Origin: Caenispirillum salinarum AK4
Lineage (GTDB): Bacteria; Pseudomonadota; Alphaproteobacteria; Rhodospirillales; Rhodospirillaceae
DNA: 64,000 nucleotides
Direction of reading: 5' to 3'
NCBI RefSeq assembly: GCF_000315795.1
Contig: NZ_ANHY01000015.1
Location: forward strand, 62,001-126,000
Part shown: positions 8,415-17,699 of the stretch, in pieces
Numbering within the stretch: position 1 is the stretch's first letter
Layout of the letters: each line of letters opens with the position of its first letter
Position numbers and translations under genes: made by a program
The notes under the pieces: generated by a model
Told to the model about the DNA's origin: nothing
The model's database searches: none
What the model saw: only the letters and a program-made list of their open reading frames with translations

Positions 8415-11400
8415 ATGCGCTTCACCGACATCTTCGTCCGCCGCCCGGTGCTCGCCACCGTGGTCAGTCTGCTGATCCTGCTGCTGGGGGCGCGGGCGCT
8501 CATGATGCTGGACGTGCGCGAGTACCCGCGGACCGAAAGCGCCGTCGTCACGGTCTCCACCGCCTACATCGGGGCGCCGGCGAACCTGGTGGAAGGCTTC
8601 ATCACGACGCGGCTGGAGAAGGCCATCGCCGGGGCGGCGGGCATCGACTACATCGAAAGCACCTCCATCCAGGGCGTCAGCCAGATCCGCGCGCGGCTGG
8701 AACTGGGCTACGACACCATCGACGCCCTGGCTGACATCAACGCCCAGATCAACAAGGTGCGCGCCCAGTTGCCGGAGGGGTCGGAGGACCCGGTGATCGA
8801 TGTCACCACCGGGTCGTCCACGGCATCAATGTACATGTCGTACTTTTCCGACGACCTGGCGCCCAACGAGATCACCGACTACCTGGTCCGCGTCGTCCAG
8901 CCCGAGCTTGAGAGCGTGCCCGGCGTGCAGGCCGCCCAGATCCTGGGCGCCCGGCGCGTCGCCATGCGCATCTGGCTCGAACCCGACAAGATGGCGTCGC
9001 TGGGGGTGACGGCGCAGGACGTCCAGAGGGTCCTTCAGGCCAACAACGTGCTGGCGCCGGCAGGCTCGACCAAGGGCCTGATGGTGGCGCTGAACTTCCG
9101 CGCGTCCACCAACATCACCAGTGCCGAGGACTTCCGCGACCTGGTGGTCCGCGAGACGGACAACGTGGTGGTGCGCCTGCGCGACATCGCGGAGGTGACG
9201 CTGGGGGCCGAAAGCTACAATTCGGCGGTCTACTTCAAGGGCACGCAGGCGGTGTTCATGGGCATCACCGTCCAGCCCGACGCCAACACCCTGACCGTGA
9301 TCGACGGCGTGCGCACCGCCTACGAGGGGCTGAAGGAGCAGTTTCCCGCCGGGCTGAACAGCTACATTCCCTATGACGTGACGGGCTACATCAACCAGTC
9401 CATCACCGAGGTCATCCGCACCATCGGCATCACGCTGTCCATCGTGGTGGTGGTGATCTTCCTGTTCCTGGGGTCGTTCCGCTCCGTCGTCGTGCCGACG
9501 GTCGCCATCCCGTTGTCGCTGATCGGCGCCGGGCTGATCATGTTCATGCTGGGCTATACGCTGAACGTGCTGACGCTGCTGGCGCTGGTGCTGGCCATCG
9601 GGCTGGTGGTGGACGACGCCATCGTCATGGTGGAGAACATCGACCGCCACGTCGGCGAGGGGATGAGCCGGTTCGACGCCGCCCTGCAAGGCGCGCGGGA
9701 ACTGGCGCCGCCCATCGTCGCCACCTCCATCGTGCTGGTGGCGGTCTATGTGCCCATCGGGTTCATGGGCGGGCTGGTCGGCCAGTTGTTCACCGAGTTC
9801 GCCTATACCCTGGCGGCGACGGTCTTCATCTCCACCATCGTCGCCCTGACGCTGTCGCCCATGCTGGCCTCCAAGGTGCTGAAGGCCCGCCGCACCGACG
9901 GCGACGGCGGGAAGAAGGGCCTGCAGGCCCGCACGGACGCGGTGTTCTCGCGCGTCTCCGACGGCTACCGCGGGGTTTTGCGCGGTGCCATCGCGGCCCG
10001 CTGGCTGGCGGTTCCGCTGCTGGCGCTGGTGTTCGTCGCCATCTGGTGGATGTTCACCCACAGCCAGCAGGAACTGGCCCCGACCGAGGACCAGGGCTTC
10101 ATCGGCGTCCAGGCCACCGGCGCGCCCAATGCCTCCATCGACCAGATGGAGCTGTGGGCCGACCCGCTGCTGAGCGCGCTGGAGACGGTGGAGGAGCGCG
10201 ACGCCACCTTCGCCATCGTCGGCGGCGGAGGCGGCGGGGCGTCGCTCACCAACTCCATTTTCGGCGGCATCTCCCTGAAGCCCTGGGGCGAGCGCGACAA
10301 GACCGCCATGGACATCAAGCCCGAGATCCAGCGCCGGATCGCCCAGATCGCCGGGCTGGACGCGGTGGCCTTCACGCCGCCGCCGCTGCCGGCCGCCGGC
10401 GAGGGGCTGCCCATCCAGTTCGTCATCCAGGCCAACGCGCCGCCGCTGGCGCTGCTGGACTACGCCCGCACGCTGCAGGCGCGCGCCATGGAAAGCGGTC
10501 TGTTCGCCTTCGCCGACCGGTCCCTGAAGATCGACCGCCCCAAGGTGCGCGTCGACGTGGACCGCGACAAGGCCGCCGAGCTTGGGCTGACCATGGCCGA
10601 CGTTGCGGCCACGCTGGGCGTCTTCCTGTCGGAAGGCTACGTCAACCGGTTCTCGACGCAGGGGCGCAGCTATCGCGTCATCCCGCAGGCGGAGCGGCTG
10701 GAGCGCCTGAACCCCGAAGACCTGCACCACTACTACGTCCGCGCATCCGACGAGAGCATGGTGCCGCTCTCGGCCGTGGTGACGCTGGAGATGGAGGTGG
10801 GGCCGCGCAAGCTGGAACGCTTCCAGCAGCTTGATTCGGCGACCGTCTCGGGCGTTCCGGCGCCGGGCACCACCCTGGCCGAGGCGCTGGCCTTCCTGGA
10901 GGAGGAGGCGGAAAAGATCCTGCCGCCCGACTACGCCGTCGACTACGCCGGGGAGTCGCGCCAGTTCAAGCAGGAAAGCGCCTCGCTGCTCATCACCTTC
11001 GGGCTGGCGGTCCTCATCATCTATCTGGTGCTGGCGGCGCTGTATGAAAGCTTCCGCGACCCGCTCATCATCCTGATGGCGGTGCCGACGGCCATCTCGG
11101 GGGCGCTGCTGTTCATCTGGCTTGGCTATGCCACGGTCAACATCTACACCCAGGTGGGCCTGATCACGCTGATCGGGCTGGTGGCGAAGAACGCCATCCT
11201 GATCGTGCAGTTCGCCAACGCCATTCAGCAGGACCAGGACATGGACCCCCGCGCGGCGGTGGAGGAAGCCGCCGCCATCCGCCTTCGGCCGATCCTGATG
11301 ACGGCGTTTTCCATGGTGGGCGGCGTGATGCCGCTGATCCTGGCCACCGGCGCGGGCGCGGTCAGCCGTATGCACATCGGCCTGACCATCGCCACGGGGC

Positions 11401-11534
11401 TGTCCATCGGCACGCTGTTCACCCTGTTCGTGGTGCCCATGGTCTACACCCTGCTCGCCCGCGACCGCCGCGCGCGGCACCAGGGCGAACAGGCCGAGGG
11501 GCGCCCCTCCCGGACCGCGGGCTCCCACGCCTGA
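8415..11534 (+). CDS. RND multidrug efflux transporter, inner-membrane subunit (AcrB/MexF class)
   Basis: Proton-driven pump of 1039 residues, the usual length for the hydrophobe/amphiphile efflux family. It has twelve transmembrane helices in two repeats, each followed by a large periplasmic loop. The proton-relay aspartate pair in helix 4 is present in AIGLVVDDAIVMVENIDRH, and the second-half helix carries the matching GLVAKNAILIVQFAN. A glycine-rich stretch (GGGGGGASL) lies in the second porter loop. It is co-transcribed with its adaptor 3 bases upstream. The substrate is not predictable; no adjacent regulator is visible. Confidence 0.96.
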   Translation: MRFTDIFVRRPVLATVVSLLILLLGARALMMLDVREYPRTESAVVTVSTAYIGAPANLVEGFITTRLEKAIAGAAGIDYIESTSIQGVSQIRARLELGYDTIDALADINAQINKVRAQLPEGSEDPVIDVTTGSSTASMYMSYFSDDLAPNEITDYLVRVVQPELESVPGVQAAQILGARRVAMRIWLEPDKMASLGVTAQDVQRVLQANNVLAPAGSTKGLMVALNFRASTNITSAEDFRDLVVRETDNVVVRLRDIAEVTLGAESYNSAVYFKGTQAVFMGITVQPDANTLTVIDGVRTAYEGLKEQFPAGLNSYIPYDVTGYINQSITEVIRTIGITLSIVVVVIFLFLGSFRSVVVPTVAIPLSLIGAGLIMFMLGYTLNVLTLLALVLAIGLVVDDAIVMVENIDRHVGEGMSRFDAALQGARELAPPIVATSIVLVAVYVPIGFMGGLVGQLFTEFAYTLAATVFISTIVALTLSPMLASKVLKARRTDGDGGKKGLQARTDAVFSRVSDGYRGVLRGAIAARWLAVPLLALVFVAIWWMFTHSQQELAPTEDQGFIGVQATGAPNASIDQMELWADPLLSALETVEERDATFAIVGGGGGGASLTNSIFGGISLKPWGERDKTAMDIKPEIQRRIAQIAGLDAVAFTPPPLPAAGEGLPIQFVIQANAPPLALLDYARTLQARAMESGLFAFADRSLKIDRPKVRVDVDRDKAAELGLTMADVAATLGVFLSEGYVNRFSTQGRSYRVIPQAERLERLNPEDLHHYYVRASDESMVPLSAVVTLEMEVGPRKLERFQQLDSATVSGVPAPGTTLAEALAFLEEEAEKILPPDYAVDYAGESRQFKQESASLLITFGLAVLIIYLVLAALYESFRDPLIILMAVPTAISGALLFIWLGYATVNIYTQVGLITLIGLVAKNAILIVQFANAIQQDQDMDPRAAVEEAAAIRLRPILMTAFSMVGGVMPLILATGAGAVSRMHIGLTIATGLSIGTLFTLFVVPMVYTLLARDRRARHQGEQAEGRPSRTAGSHA

Positions 11535-11608
11535 GGTGCTGGCGTTCCGCGCCGTGCCGTGGCATTGAAGGGGACCACCGTGCCGAAACCGCCCAAGGAT
11601 TGCCACTC

Positions 11609-11938
11609 GTGACCACCACCCGCCTGACCGGACGCCTGCCCAACCTGGACGTGGAGATCGTTCGCCGCGAGACCGACGACGGCCGCGAGGCGGTGGGCAT
11701 CACCTTCATCGCCACGCCGACGCTGGGCCACGCCGCCGCCGCGCTGCTCAGCAACCCGGCCGCGCTGGCGCTCGCCGCCCTGCCGGCGCCCGGCGGCTCG
11801 GCCCATGCGCGCGCCGGCATGGACCCGTTCGGCCTGTGGTGGGGCATGATGGAAGCGGCGTGGCGGCCCTGGCTGGACATGGCCGGCGCCGCCAACCCCT
11901 TCCTGGCCGCCGCCATGGGCGCAGCCCGCCGCCGCTGA
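11609..11938 (+). CDS. Unknown small protein, 109 residues
   Basis: It follows the RND pump by 74 bases. GTG at 11609 has AAGGA 9 bases upstream; an in-frame TTG at 11600 is the alternative start. The N-terminal half is mixed beta-like (LTGRLPNLDVEIVRRE). The C-terminal half is Ala/Leu/Pro-rich with tryptophans (GLWWGMMEAAWRPWLDM). I recognise no family. The amphipathic Trp-rich helix resembles phasin-like or PHA-associated small proteins, but that is only a resemblance. Confidence 0.6.
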   Translation: MTTTRLTGRLPNLDVEIVRRETDDGREAVGITFIATPTLGHAAAALLSNPAALALAALPAPGGSAHARAGMDPFGLWWGMMEAAWRPWLDMAGAANPFLAAAMGAARRR

Positions 11939-11957
11939 CGGGGCGGGCCGGCGGGCC

Positions 11958-12743
11958 CTACGGGCGCGCCACCAGGAACAGCCTGCGGAAGGGAAACAGC
12001 GTCCGGCCGTCCGCCTCTGGCGGATAGGCCGCACGCTGGGCCGCCGCGTAGGCAGCCCGCAGGTCCGCCGCCTCGTCGGGCGTGAGCGCCGCGGCCAGCG
12101 GCCGGACGATGGTGCTGTCGGTCCAGCGGGCCACCGGATCGGGCCCCTCCAGAACGTGCAGGTACTGCGTCTGCCAGATATCGAGGCCGCCGCCCGTCAG
12201 CGGCGCCAGAAGCCGATGGTACTCCGCCGGCGTCCACACGGGCGCCGTGCGGCAGAGCGGGCGCAGCCGGTCGGCCCAGCGGCGATCGCGGGCGAGGTCG
12301 AACAGCGCGGTGTGGCTGGGCTCGGTGTGGTTTGCGGGCATCTGCACGGCCAGCACGCCGCCGGGCCGCAGCCGCCGGAGAAGCGTCGGCAGCAGTGTGC
12401 CGTGGTCGTCCAGCCAATGCAGGGCCGCGTTGGAGAAGATCAGGTCGACCGCCGGTCCGGCCGCGTCGGCGGCCCAGGCCGCGATATCGGCGCGAAGCCA
12501 GTGCACGCCCGCCGGTCCCTCTGCCCGCGCGGCCTCCAGCATGGCGGGCGAGGCATCGACGCCGGTCAGCTGCGCCGCCGGCCATCGCGCGGCGAGAAGG
12601 CCGGTGGCCGTGCCGGTGCCGCACCCCAGATCGACGATTGCATCGGGCGCCGCCAAGGGGATGCGCGCCAGCAGGTCGACGGCCGGGCGCAGGCGCGGCG
12701 CTGCGAAATCAAGATAGGAGTCGGGAGTCCAGTCGCCGGTCAT
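11958..12743 (-). CDS. tam: Trans-aconitate 2-methyltransferase
   Basis: S-adenosylmethionine-dependent enzyme that methyl-esterifies trans-aconitate, a toxic by-product of aconitase. The protein has 261 residues, matching the family. SAM motif I is VDLGCGTGTATGLLAARWP near residues 37-55; motif II acidic residue follows in GVDASPAML; WLRADIAAW and LIFSNAALHWLDDH are characteristic of Tam. It is convergent with the 109-residue gene, separated by only 19 bases. Confidence 0.9.
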   Translation of the reverse strand: MTGDWTPDSYLDFAAPRLRPAVDLLARIPLAAPDAIVDLGCGTGTATGLLAARWPAAQLTGVDASPAMLEAARAEGPAGVHWLRADIAAWAADAAGPAVDLIFSNAALHWLDDHGTLLPTLLRRLRPGGVLAVQMPANHTEPSHTALFDLARDRRWADRLRPLCRTAPVWTPAEYHRLLAPLTGGGLDIWQTQYLHVLEGPDPVARWTDSTIVRPLAAALTPDEAADLRAAYAAAQRAAYPPEADGRTLFPFRRLFLVARP

Positions 12744-12809
12744 GAGGGCCCGCCTTCAGCGGCATGCGCAAAGGATGCAACCGGCCCCGACCCGCCGTGC
12801 AGGCGCGGA

Positions 12810-12986
12810 TCAGTCGTCCCGGCCGCCGTTGACGATCAGGCGGAAGACGAAGAACACCGCGAAGCCGAACATGATGATGCCCATGATCGCCGCGTCGGTA
12901 TCCTCGGCCCGCGACGTGAACAGCAGACCGAGCAGGCCCATCACGACCATGAGAATGCCGACGATCCAGCTAGAAAGCGTGTTCAC
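12810..12986 (-). CDS. Small two-helix membrane protein of unknown function
   Basis: A 58-residue product starting at GTG 12986, chosen because GGAG lies about 9 bases upstream; an ATG at 13022 would add a polar dozen residues without a ribosome site. It has two hydrophobic helices (about residues 6-24 and 33-51) joined by a short charged loop with SRAEDTD, and a basic/acidic tail NGGRDD. No family recognised. It lies between tam and cheZ on the same strand. Confidence 0.6.
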   Translation of the reverse strand: MNTLSSWIVGILMVVMGLLGLLFTSRAEDTDAAIMGIIMFGFAVFFVFRLIVNGGRDD

Positions 12987-13116
12987 GGTTGATGTCTCCG
13001 CTAAGGCGTGTGTCTCGGGCACCGCCGACCCCGCGTCGACGGCGGCCCCCTCTTACCGCAAAATGCGCCGGGGATGAAGGGGAACATGCATCGACTGAGC
13101 GCCGGACCGGCCGCGA

Positions 13117-13950
13117 TCAGCCGAAAAGCTTGTCGATGTCGTCCTGCGAGAAGGTGCTGCCGCTGTCGTCGCCGCCCTCGTCCTTCTTGGGCTCGGGCTT
13201 CGGCGCCGGCTTGGGCTCGGGCTTCGGCGCCGGCTTGGCGGCCTGTTGCGGCTTGGCCGGGGGCTTGGGCTGCGGCTGCGGCGGCGCGGCCGGCTTGGCC
13301 GGTGCCGGCTTTTGTGGCGGGGCCGCCTGGGCGGGCTTGGGCGGCGCGGCCTTCTGCTGCGGCGGTGTCTGGGCGGGCGGCTGCGTCGGCAGGCCGGGCT
13401 TGGCCGGCTTGTCGCTGAACATGGCGTCCACGTCGGCCTGGCTGACGCCCTCGCCGGCAAGCTGGGGGCCGTTGAGGTACTGCTTGTACTCGTCGACCGG
13501 CTTGTTGCCGTCTTCGGTCGCCTCGCTGGCGATCTGGTTCTCGCCCCAGATGGAGATCAGCGCGTTGACGCGCTCTTCCACGTACTGGAGCGAGTTGACG
13601 ACCTTGGTGATGCGCTGGCCGGTGATGTCCTGGAAGGCGCAGGCCTCGAAAATCTGGCCGCTCTTTTCCGGGAAAGTGTCCAGCAGCGCCCGGCCCTCGG
13701 CGTTGGCGACCATGGGACGGATCTTGTCGATCAGGTCCTCCATCTCCTCCACCGTCTCCAGGATGGTGTCGGTGGCGCCCGCCGTCGCACTGACGATGGC
13801 GTCCAACTCATCCGACATCTTGGAGAAGTGGTCCTTGTCCGGCTGGCCGGGGCGGCGGATGGAGGCGATCTCCTTGCGGATCTTCTGGATGTGCTGGAAC
13901 AGCCCCAGAAGTTCCCGTTTCAGGATCGCGACGTCTTGATGATCGGACAT
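13117..13950 (-). CDS. cheZ: Chemotaxis protein phosphatase CheZ
   Basis: Dephosphorylates CheY-P in the cytoplasm to end the chemotaxis signal. Of 277 residues, 1-165 form the helical bundle with the catalytic segment CAFQDITGQ; D108 and Q112 have the four-residue spacing of the E. coli catalytic pair D143/Q147. Next comes a roughly 90-residue Pro/Ala/Lys/Gln linker with PKPEPKP-type repeats. The C-terminal peptide SQDDIDKLFG corresponds to the CheY-binding helix. No other che or fla gene lies nearby, so it is an outlying chemotaxis gene. The long linker is unusual compared with enteric CheZ. Confidence 0.9.
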   Translation of the reverse strand: MSDHQDVAILKRELLGLFQHIQKIRKEIASIRRPGQPDKDHFSKMSDELDAIVSATAGATDTILETVEEMEDLIDKIRPMVANAEGRALLDTFPEKSGQIFEACAFQDITGQRITKVVNSLQYVEERVNALISIWGENQIASEATEDGNKPVDEYKQYLNGPQLAGEGVSQADVDAMFSDKPAKPGLPTQPPAQTPPQQKAAPPKPAQAAPPQKPAPAKPAAPPQPQPKPPAKPQQAAKPAPKPEPKPAPKPEPKKDEGGDDSGSTFSQDDIDKLFG

Positions 13951-14033
13951 GGTCGCCTGCTTGAACCCACAAATTCCATGCGCCCGAAGACGCGTCCCTA
14001 CAATACCCGTCACCCGGGGCGGCGCAACATTTG

Positions 14034-14354
14034 TCAGCGATCACCGCCCTCGCGCATGATGCGGCGGATGGCACCGACAAGCTTCCTGGCCTGCTCCTCG
14101 TCGTCGAGCGCGCTCATCACTTTCTGCCGGGCGGCCCGCCCGTGCGCGGACTCGCGCGCTTCCATGGCCGCCTCGACGTTCTCCAGCGACAGCGGATCAT
14201 CGCCCGGGTCCGGTTCCTCGGCGTCGCGGCCGTACGCACCGCCGGCCGGTGCCAGGGCGGTGCCCGTGCCGGGGGGCCGCGCCGAGCCGCTGCCCTGGCG
14301 GCCCGTCCCGTCGTTGCCCTCGCTCAGTCCCAGCAGTCGCGCGAAAAGTCCCAT
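14034..14354 (-). CDS. Unknown acidic cytoplasmic protein upstream of cheZ
   Basis: A 106-residue product beginning MGLFARLLGLSEG. A short amphipathic N-terminus is followed by a Gly/Pro-rich segment and an acidic stretch (DAEEPDPGDDPLSLENVE). The helical, charged C-terminus ends in RRIMREGGDR. It lies 83 bases upstream of cheZ on the same strand and 120 bases downstream of the Atm1-type exporter. I recognise no family. The position suggests it may be co-expressed with cheZ. Confidence 0.55.
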   Translation of the reverse strand: MGLFARLLGLSEGNDGTGRQGSGSARPPGTGTALAPAGGAYGRDAEEPDPGDDPLSLENVEAAMEARESAHGRAARQKVMSALDDEEQARKLVGAIRRIMREGGDR

Positions 14355-14474
14355 GATCCGTCCCAGGCGTGGCAACGTGCCACCGGACCGCGGTGCCCCG
14401 AAAACGATCCGATGGAGTACCTTAGCACAGACCGATGTCCATGCCGACCCGATTTGCATCCAAGGGTGTAACAC

Positions 14475-16364
14475 CTAGGGCCGGTTTCCGGCTCCCTCGG
14501 CCAGCACCTCCGCCTCCGCCCGGTCGTCGGCGTCCATGGCGGCCAGGCGGTCGGCCAACCGGGCGCTTTCCTGCTGGCGGCGCCACATCTCGGCATAGGG
14601 GCCGCCGGCGGAGAGAAGCGCCTCATGCCGGCCGCGCTCCACGATGCGGCCGGCGTCCATGACCAGGATCTCGTCGGCATCGATCACGGTGGACAGGCGG
14701 TGCGCGATGACCAGCGTCGTGCGGTTGGCCGAAACCCGGTTCAGGCTGTCCTGGATGGCCCGTTCGGTATGGGTGTCGAGGGCGCTGGTGGCCTCGTCCA
14801 GGATCAGGATGGCCGGGTTCTTGAGGATGGTGCGCGCAATGGCGACCCGCTGCTTCTCGCCGCCCGACAGCTTGAGCCCCCGCTCGCCCACCCGTGTGTC
14901 GTAGCCCTGGGGCAGGGCCACGACGAAGTCGTGAATGGCGGCGGCGCGGGCGGCCTCCTCCACCGCCTCTGGCGGGCAGCCCGGGCGGCCGTAGGCGATG
15001 TTGTAGCCTATGGTGTCGTTGAACAGCACCGTGTCCTGCGGCACCACGCCGATGGCAGCGCGCAGGCTGTCCTGGGTGACGCCGGCGATGTCCTGCCCGT
15101 CGATGGCGATGCGCCCGGCCGTCGGGTCGTAGAAGCGGTAGAGCAGGCGGGCCAGCGTGCTTTTGCCCGCCCCGGAATGGCCGACCACGGCCACCTTCCG
15201 CCCGGCCGGGATGGTGAAGCTGATGCCTTGCAGGATGTCGCGGTCGGGGTTGTAGCCGAAGTGCACGTCCTCGAACGTGACCGTGCCGCCGGCGATGGCG
15301 AGCGGCGGGGCGTTCGGGCGGTCGGTCACTTCCGCCGGGGCGTCGAGCAGGCCGAACATGCTTTCCATGTCGGTCAGCGCCTGCTTGATCTCGCGGTAGA
15401 CCATTCCCAGCAGGTTGAGGGGCAGTGACAACTGGATGAGGTAGCTGTTGACCAGCACGAAGTCGCCCACCGTCATGGTGCCCGCGGCGACGCCGTCGGC
15501 GGCCATCATCATCATCACCACCAGCCCTGCCGCGACGATGATCCCCTGCCCGATGTTGAGCGCCGCCAGGCTGTTCTTGGCGTGGACGGAGGTGCGCTCC
15601 AGCCGCTCCAGCGCCGCGTCGTAGCGGTCGGCCTCGTGGCGCTCGTTGCCGAAGTACTTGACGGTCTCGTAGTTGATGAGGCTGTCGACCGCCTTGGTGT
15701 TGGCGTCGGTGTCGCTGTCGTTCATGGCGCGGCGGTACTTCATGCGCCATTCCGTGACCACGACGGTATAGAGGATGTAGCCGCCCACGGTGGCCAGCGT
15801 GACGGCGGCGAAGCGCCAGTCATACAGGCTCCACAGCACGCCGCAGACGAACAGAAGCTCCAGGATCTGCGGCCCTGTGCGGAACAGGGCCAGGCGCAGC
15901 AGCACGTCGATGGCCCGCGTGCCGCGTTCCATGATGCGCGACAGGCCGCCGGTCTGGCGGTCCAGGTGAAAGCGCAGGGACAGGGCGTGCAGGTGGCGGA
16001 AGGTCTTCAGCCCGACGCGGCGGGTGGCGCGCTCTGCGACCTTGGTGAAGACCATCCCCTGCAACTCGGCAAAGGCCTGTTGCAGCACGCGCAGGGTGCC
16101 GTAGCCCACCAGCAGGAAGACCGGCACGGCCACCAGGGCGTCGGCCACGGTACCGTCCACCGTCAGCGCATCGACGGCACGCTTGTAGAAGATGGGCACG
16201 CCGACGGTTGCGACCTTCGCCAGCACCAGCAGGATGATGGACAGAACAACGCGGCCGCGCAGCTCCAGCGAGTCGCGCGGCCACAGGTAGGGCAGCAGGC
16301 GCTTGACGGTGCGCCAGTCGTGGCGGGCACGACCGTCCGGCGGGTCGGAGAGCGTCTTGCGCAC
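14475..16364 (-). CDS. Atm1-type ABC exporter (fused permease and ATPase)
   Basis: Half-size ABC exporter of 629 residues that works as a homodimer. Bacterial Atm1 proteins export glutathione-metal or glutathione-sulfur conjugates and help metal tolerance. Residues about 40-320 are the six-helix domain with the ATM1-typical [27 protein letters not shown] stretch in an intracellular loop (split here for length: [10 protein letters not shown] and INYETVKYF). The ATPase has Walker [12 protein letters not shown]-loop VPQDTVLF, signature LSGGEKQR and Walker [13 protein letters not shown]. It ends with a C-terminal helix. The unknown membrane gene is 13 bases upstream, suggesting co-transcription. 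Confidence 0.92.
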   Translation of the reverse strand: MRKTLSDPPDGRARHDWRTVKRLLPYLWPRDSLELRGRVVLSIILLVLAKVATVGVPIFYKRAVDALTVDGTVADALVAVPVFLLVGYGTLRVLQQAFAELQGMVFTKVAERATRRVGLKTFRHLHALSLRFHLDRQTGGLSRIMERGTRAIDVLLRLALFRTGPQILELLFVCGVLWSLYDWRFAAVTLATVGGYILYTVVVTEWRMKYRRAMNDSDTDANTKAVDSLINYETVKYFGNERHEADRYDAALERLERTSVHAKNSLAALNIGQGIIVAAGLVVMMMMAADGVAAGTMTVGDFVLVNSYLIQLSLPLNLLGMVYREIKQALTDMESMFGLLDAPAEVTDRPNAPPLAIAGGTVTFEDVHFGYNPDRDILQGISFTIPAGRKVAVVGHSGAGKSTLARLLYRFYDPTAGRIAIDGQDIAGVTQDSLRAAIGVVPQDTVLFNDTIGYNIAYGRPGCPPEAVEEAARAAAIHDFVVALPQGYDTRVGERGLKLSGGEKQRVAIARTILKNPAILILDEATSALDTHTERAIQDSLNRVSANRTTLVIAHRLSTVIDADEILVMDAGRIVERGRHEALLSAGGPYAEMWRRQQESARLADRLAAMDADDRAEAEVLAEGAGNRP

Positions 16365-16377
16365 GCCGTCTCCCGCC

Positions 16378-17451
16378 TCAGTTCACGGTCGGGCGTGCAT
16401 CGCCGCTGCCGCCGGAGTGCTCCGACCGGGCGGCGACGGCGCCGCCCATGCCCTCGAACAGGGGCGGGAGCGCGGCGCCCGCGTCGGCCGCCTCTCCGTC
16501 GCCTGTGGCGAGCAGGGCCTCGGGCTCGGGGGCCATGTCCTGGGCGCTGGCGACATAGCGGGCGCCGGAGCCGTTGCCGTTGCCGCGTCCGGTGCCGCCG
16601 TGGCCGGAGCCGTTGGCCGGGCCGCTGCCGCCCGACGCCGCCGGCTCGCCGTTCTGCATGACGCCGACGGCGGACTGCTCGACGCGCAGCAGGAAGGTGT
16701 AGAGGCGGTCGGCAGGGCCGTCTTCCAGGGTTTCGCGCAGAAGCTTGTCGGCCTCGTTCTCGCTCAGGACCGCCAGCAGGCGGCGCCAGCGGCGCAGGTA
16801 GGTCTGCAGGGCAGCGGCGGCCTCGGGCGCCTGGGCGACGCGCTCGCCCAGGATTTCCGGCAGGTCGGGCTGGTAGGCCCATGGCGTGAGGAAGGCGTTG
16901 GCGAAGGCCCATCGGTCGCCGGCGGCGGTGCGGGCCCAGGCCAGTTCGGTGTCGTCGGCCGAAAGCAGGCCCGTGCGCTCGGCGATCAGCGCCAGGCTGC
17001 ACCGCAGGTCGGCCAGCGCCTCGTCCAGGCCCTCCAGCATGCGGGCGCGGCGGCTGTCTTCCTGCATCTGCAGAAGCGTGCGTACCTGCACCTCCGACTG
17101 TTCGGTGGAGCGGCGGGTGTGGTGGAGGACGGCGCGCATGGCGCGTTCCGACCGGCGCGCGGTGACGGCGGCGGTCCACACCGTCAGCGCCAGCCACAGG
17201 ATGGCCGGCGGCGCCGCCACGGCGGCCAGGGCGGCCGGCACCGCCTCGGCCGCAAGCGCGCCCAGGCCGCCCTCGGGCACAACGGCCGACCAGGCGCCGA
17301 ACACCCACAGCACCGTCATGATGCTGGCGAGCGCGACAAGGATCAGGGTCGCGGGCATGCTGCTTTCCCCCTCCGCGGCGGAGCCCTCCGCCGCGTCCGT
17401 ACCGAAGCTGGCGAGACGGTCGCTGAGGCCGTCCCGGAAACCGTTGAGCAT
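16378..17451 (-). CDS. Unknown membrane-anchored cytoplasmic protein
   Basis: A 357-residue protein with two transmembrane helices near residues 33-55 and 65-95. A long helical, probably coiled-coil segment follows (AMRAVLHHTRRSTEQSEVQ), then an alpha-helical region containing RCSLALIAERTGLLSADDTELAW, quoted in part as ERTGLLSADDTELAW. The last 100 residues are Gly/Asn/Ser-rich and disordered. The layout of two helices plus a cytoplasmic helical domain recalls membrane scaffold or receptor-like proteins, but I recognise no family. It is immediately upstream of the Atm1-type exporter. Confidence 0.65.
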   Translation of the reverse strand: MLNGFRDGLSDRLASFGTDAAEGSAAEGESSMPATLILVALASIMTVLWVFGAWSAVVPEGGLGALAAEAVPAALAAVAAPPAILWLALTVWTAAVTARRSERAMRAVLHHTRRSTEQSEVQVRTLLQMQEDSRRARMLEGLDEALADLRCSLALIAERTGLLSADDTELAWARTAAGDRWAFANAFLTPWAYQPDLPEILGERVAQAPEAAAALQTYLRRWRRLLAVLSENEADKLLRETLEDGPADRLYTFLLRVEQSAVGVMQNGEPAASGGSGPANGSGHGGTGRGNGNGSGARYVASAQDMAPEPEALLATGDGEAADAGAALPPLFEGMGGAVAARSEHSGGSGDARPTVN

Positions 17452-17699
17452 TGTGGCAGAATCCGTCCAAAAGTCACGCGTGGCACCCGTCCGCCGCGGC
17501 CGTGTCGACCGTCGCCCGGCGAGCCTTTTCCGTATAACACTTTAGGGTGCGGCGGATAAACCGGCATGGCGCGGAAGGCAAGGAAGTCACAGATCATCTC
17601 AACCCTTGCGTTCCTTGCATCCGGTGCGGCGCGCGGGCGTTTCGACTACAGTGGAGGACGCCGCCGCCACCCATGGTCATGCCGCAAGGAGACGGGCCC

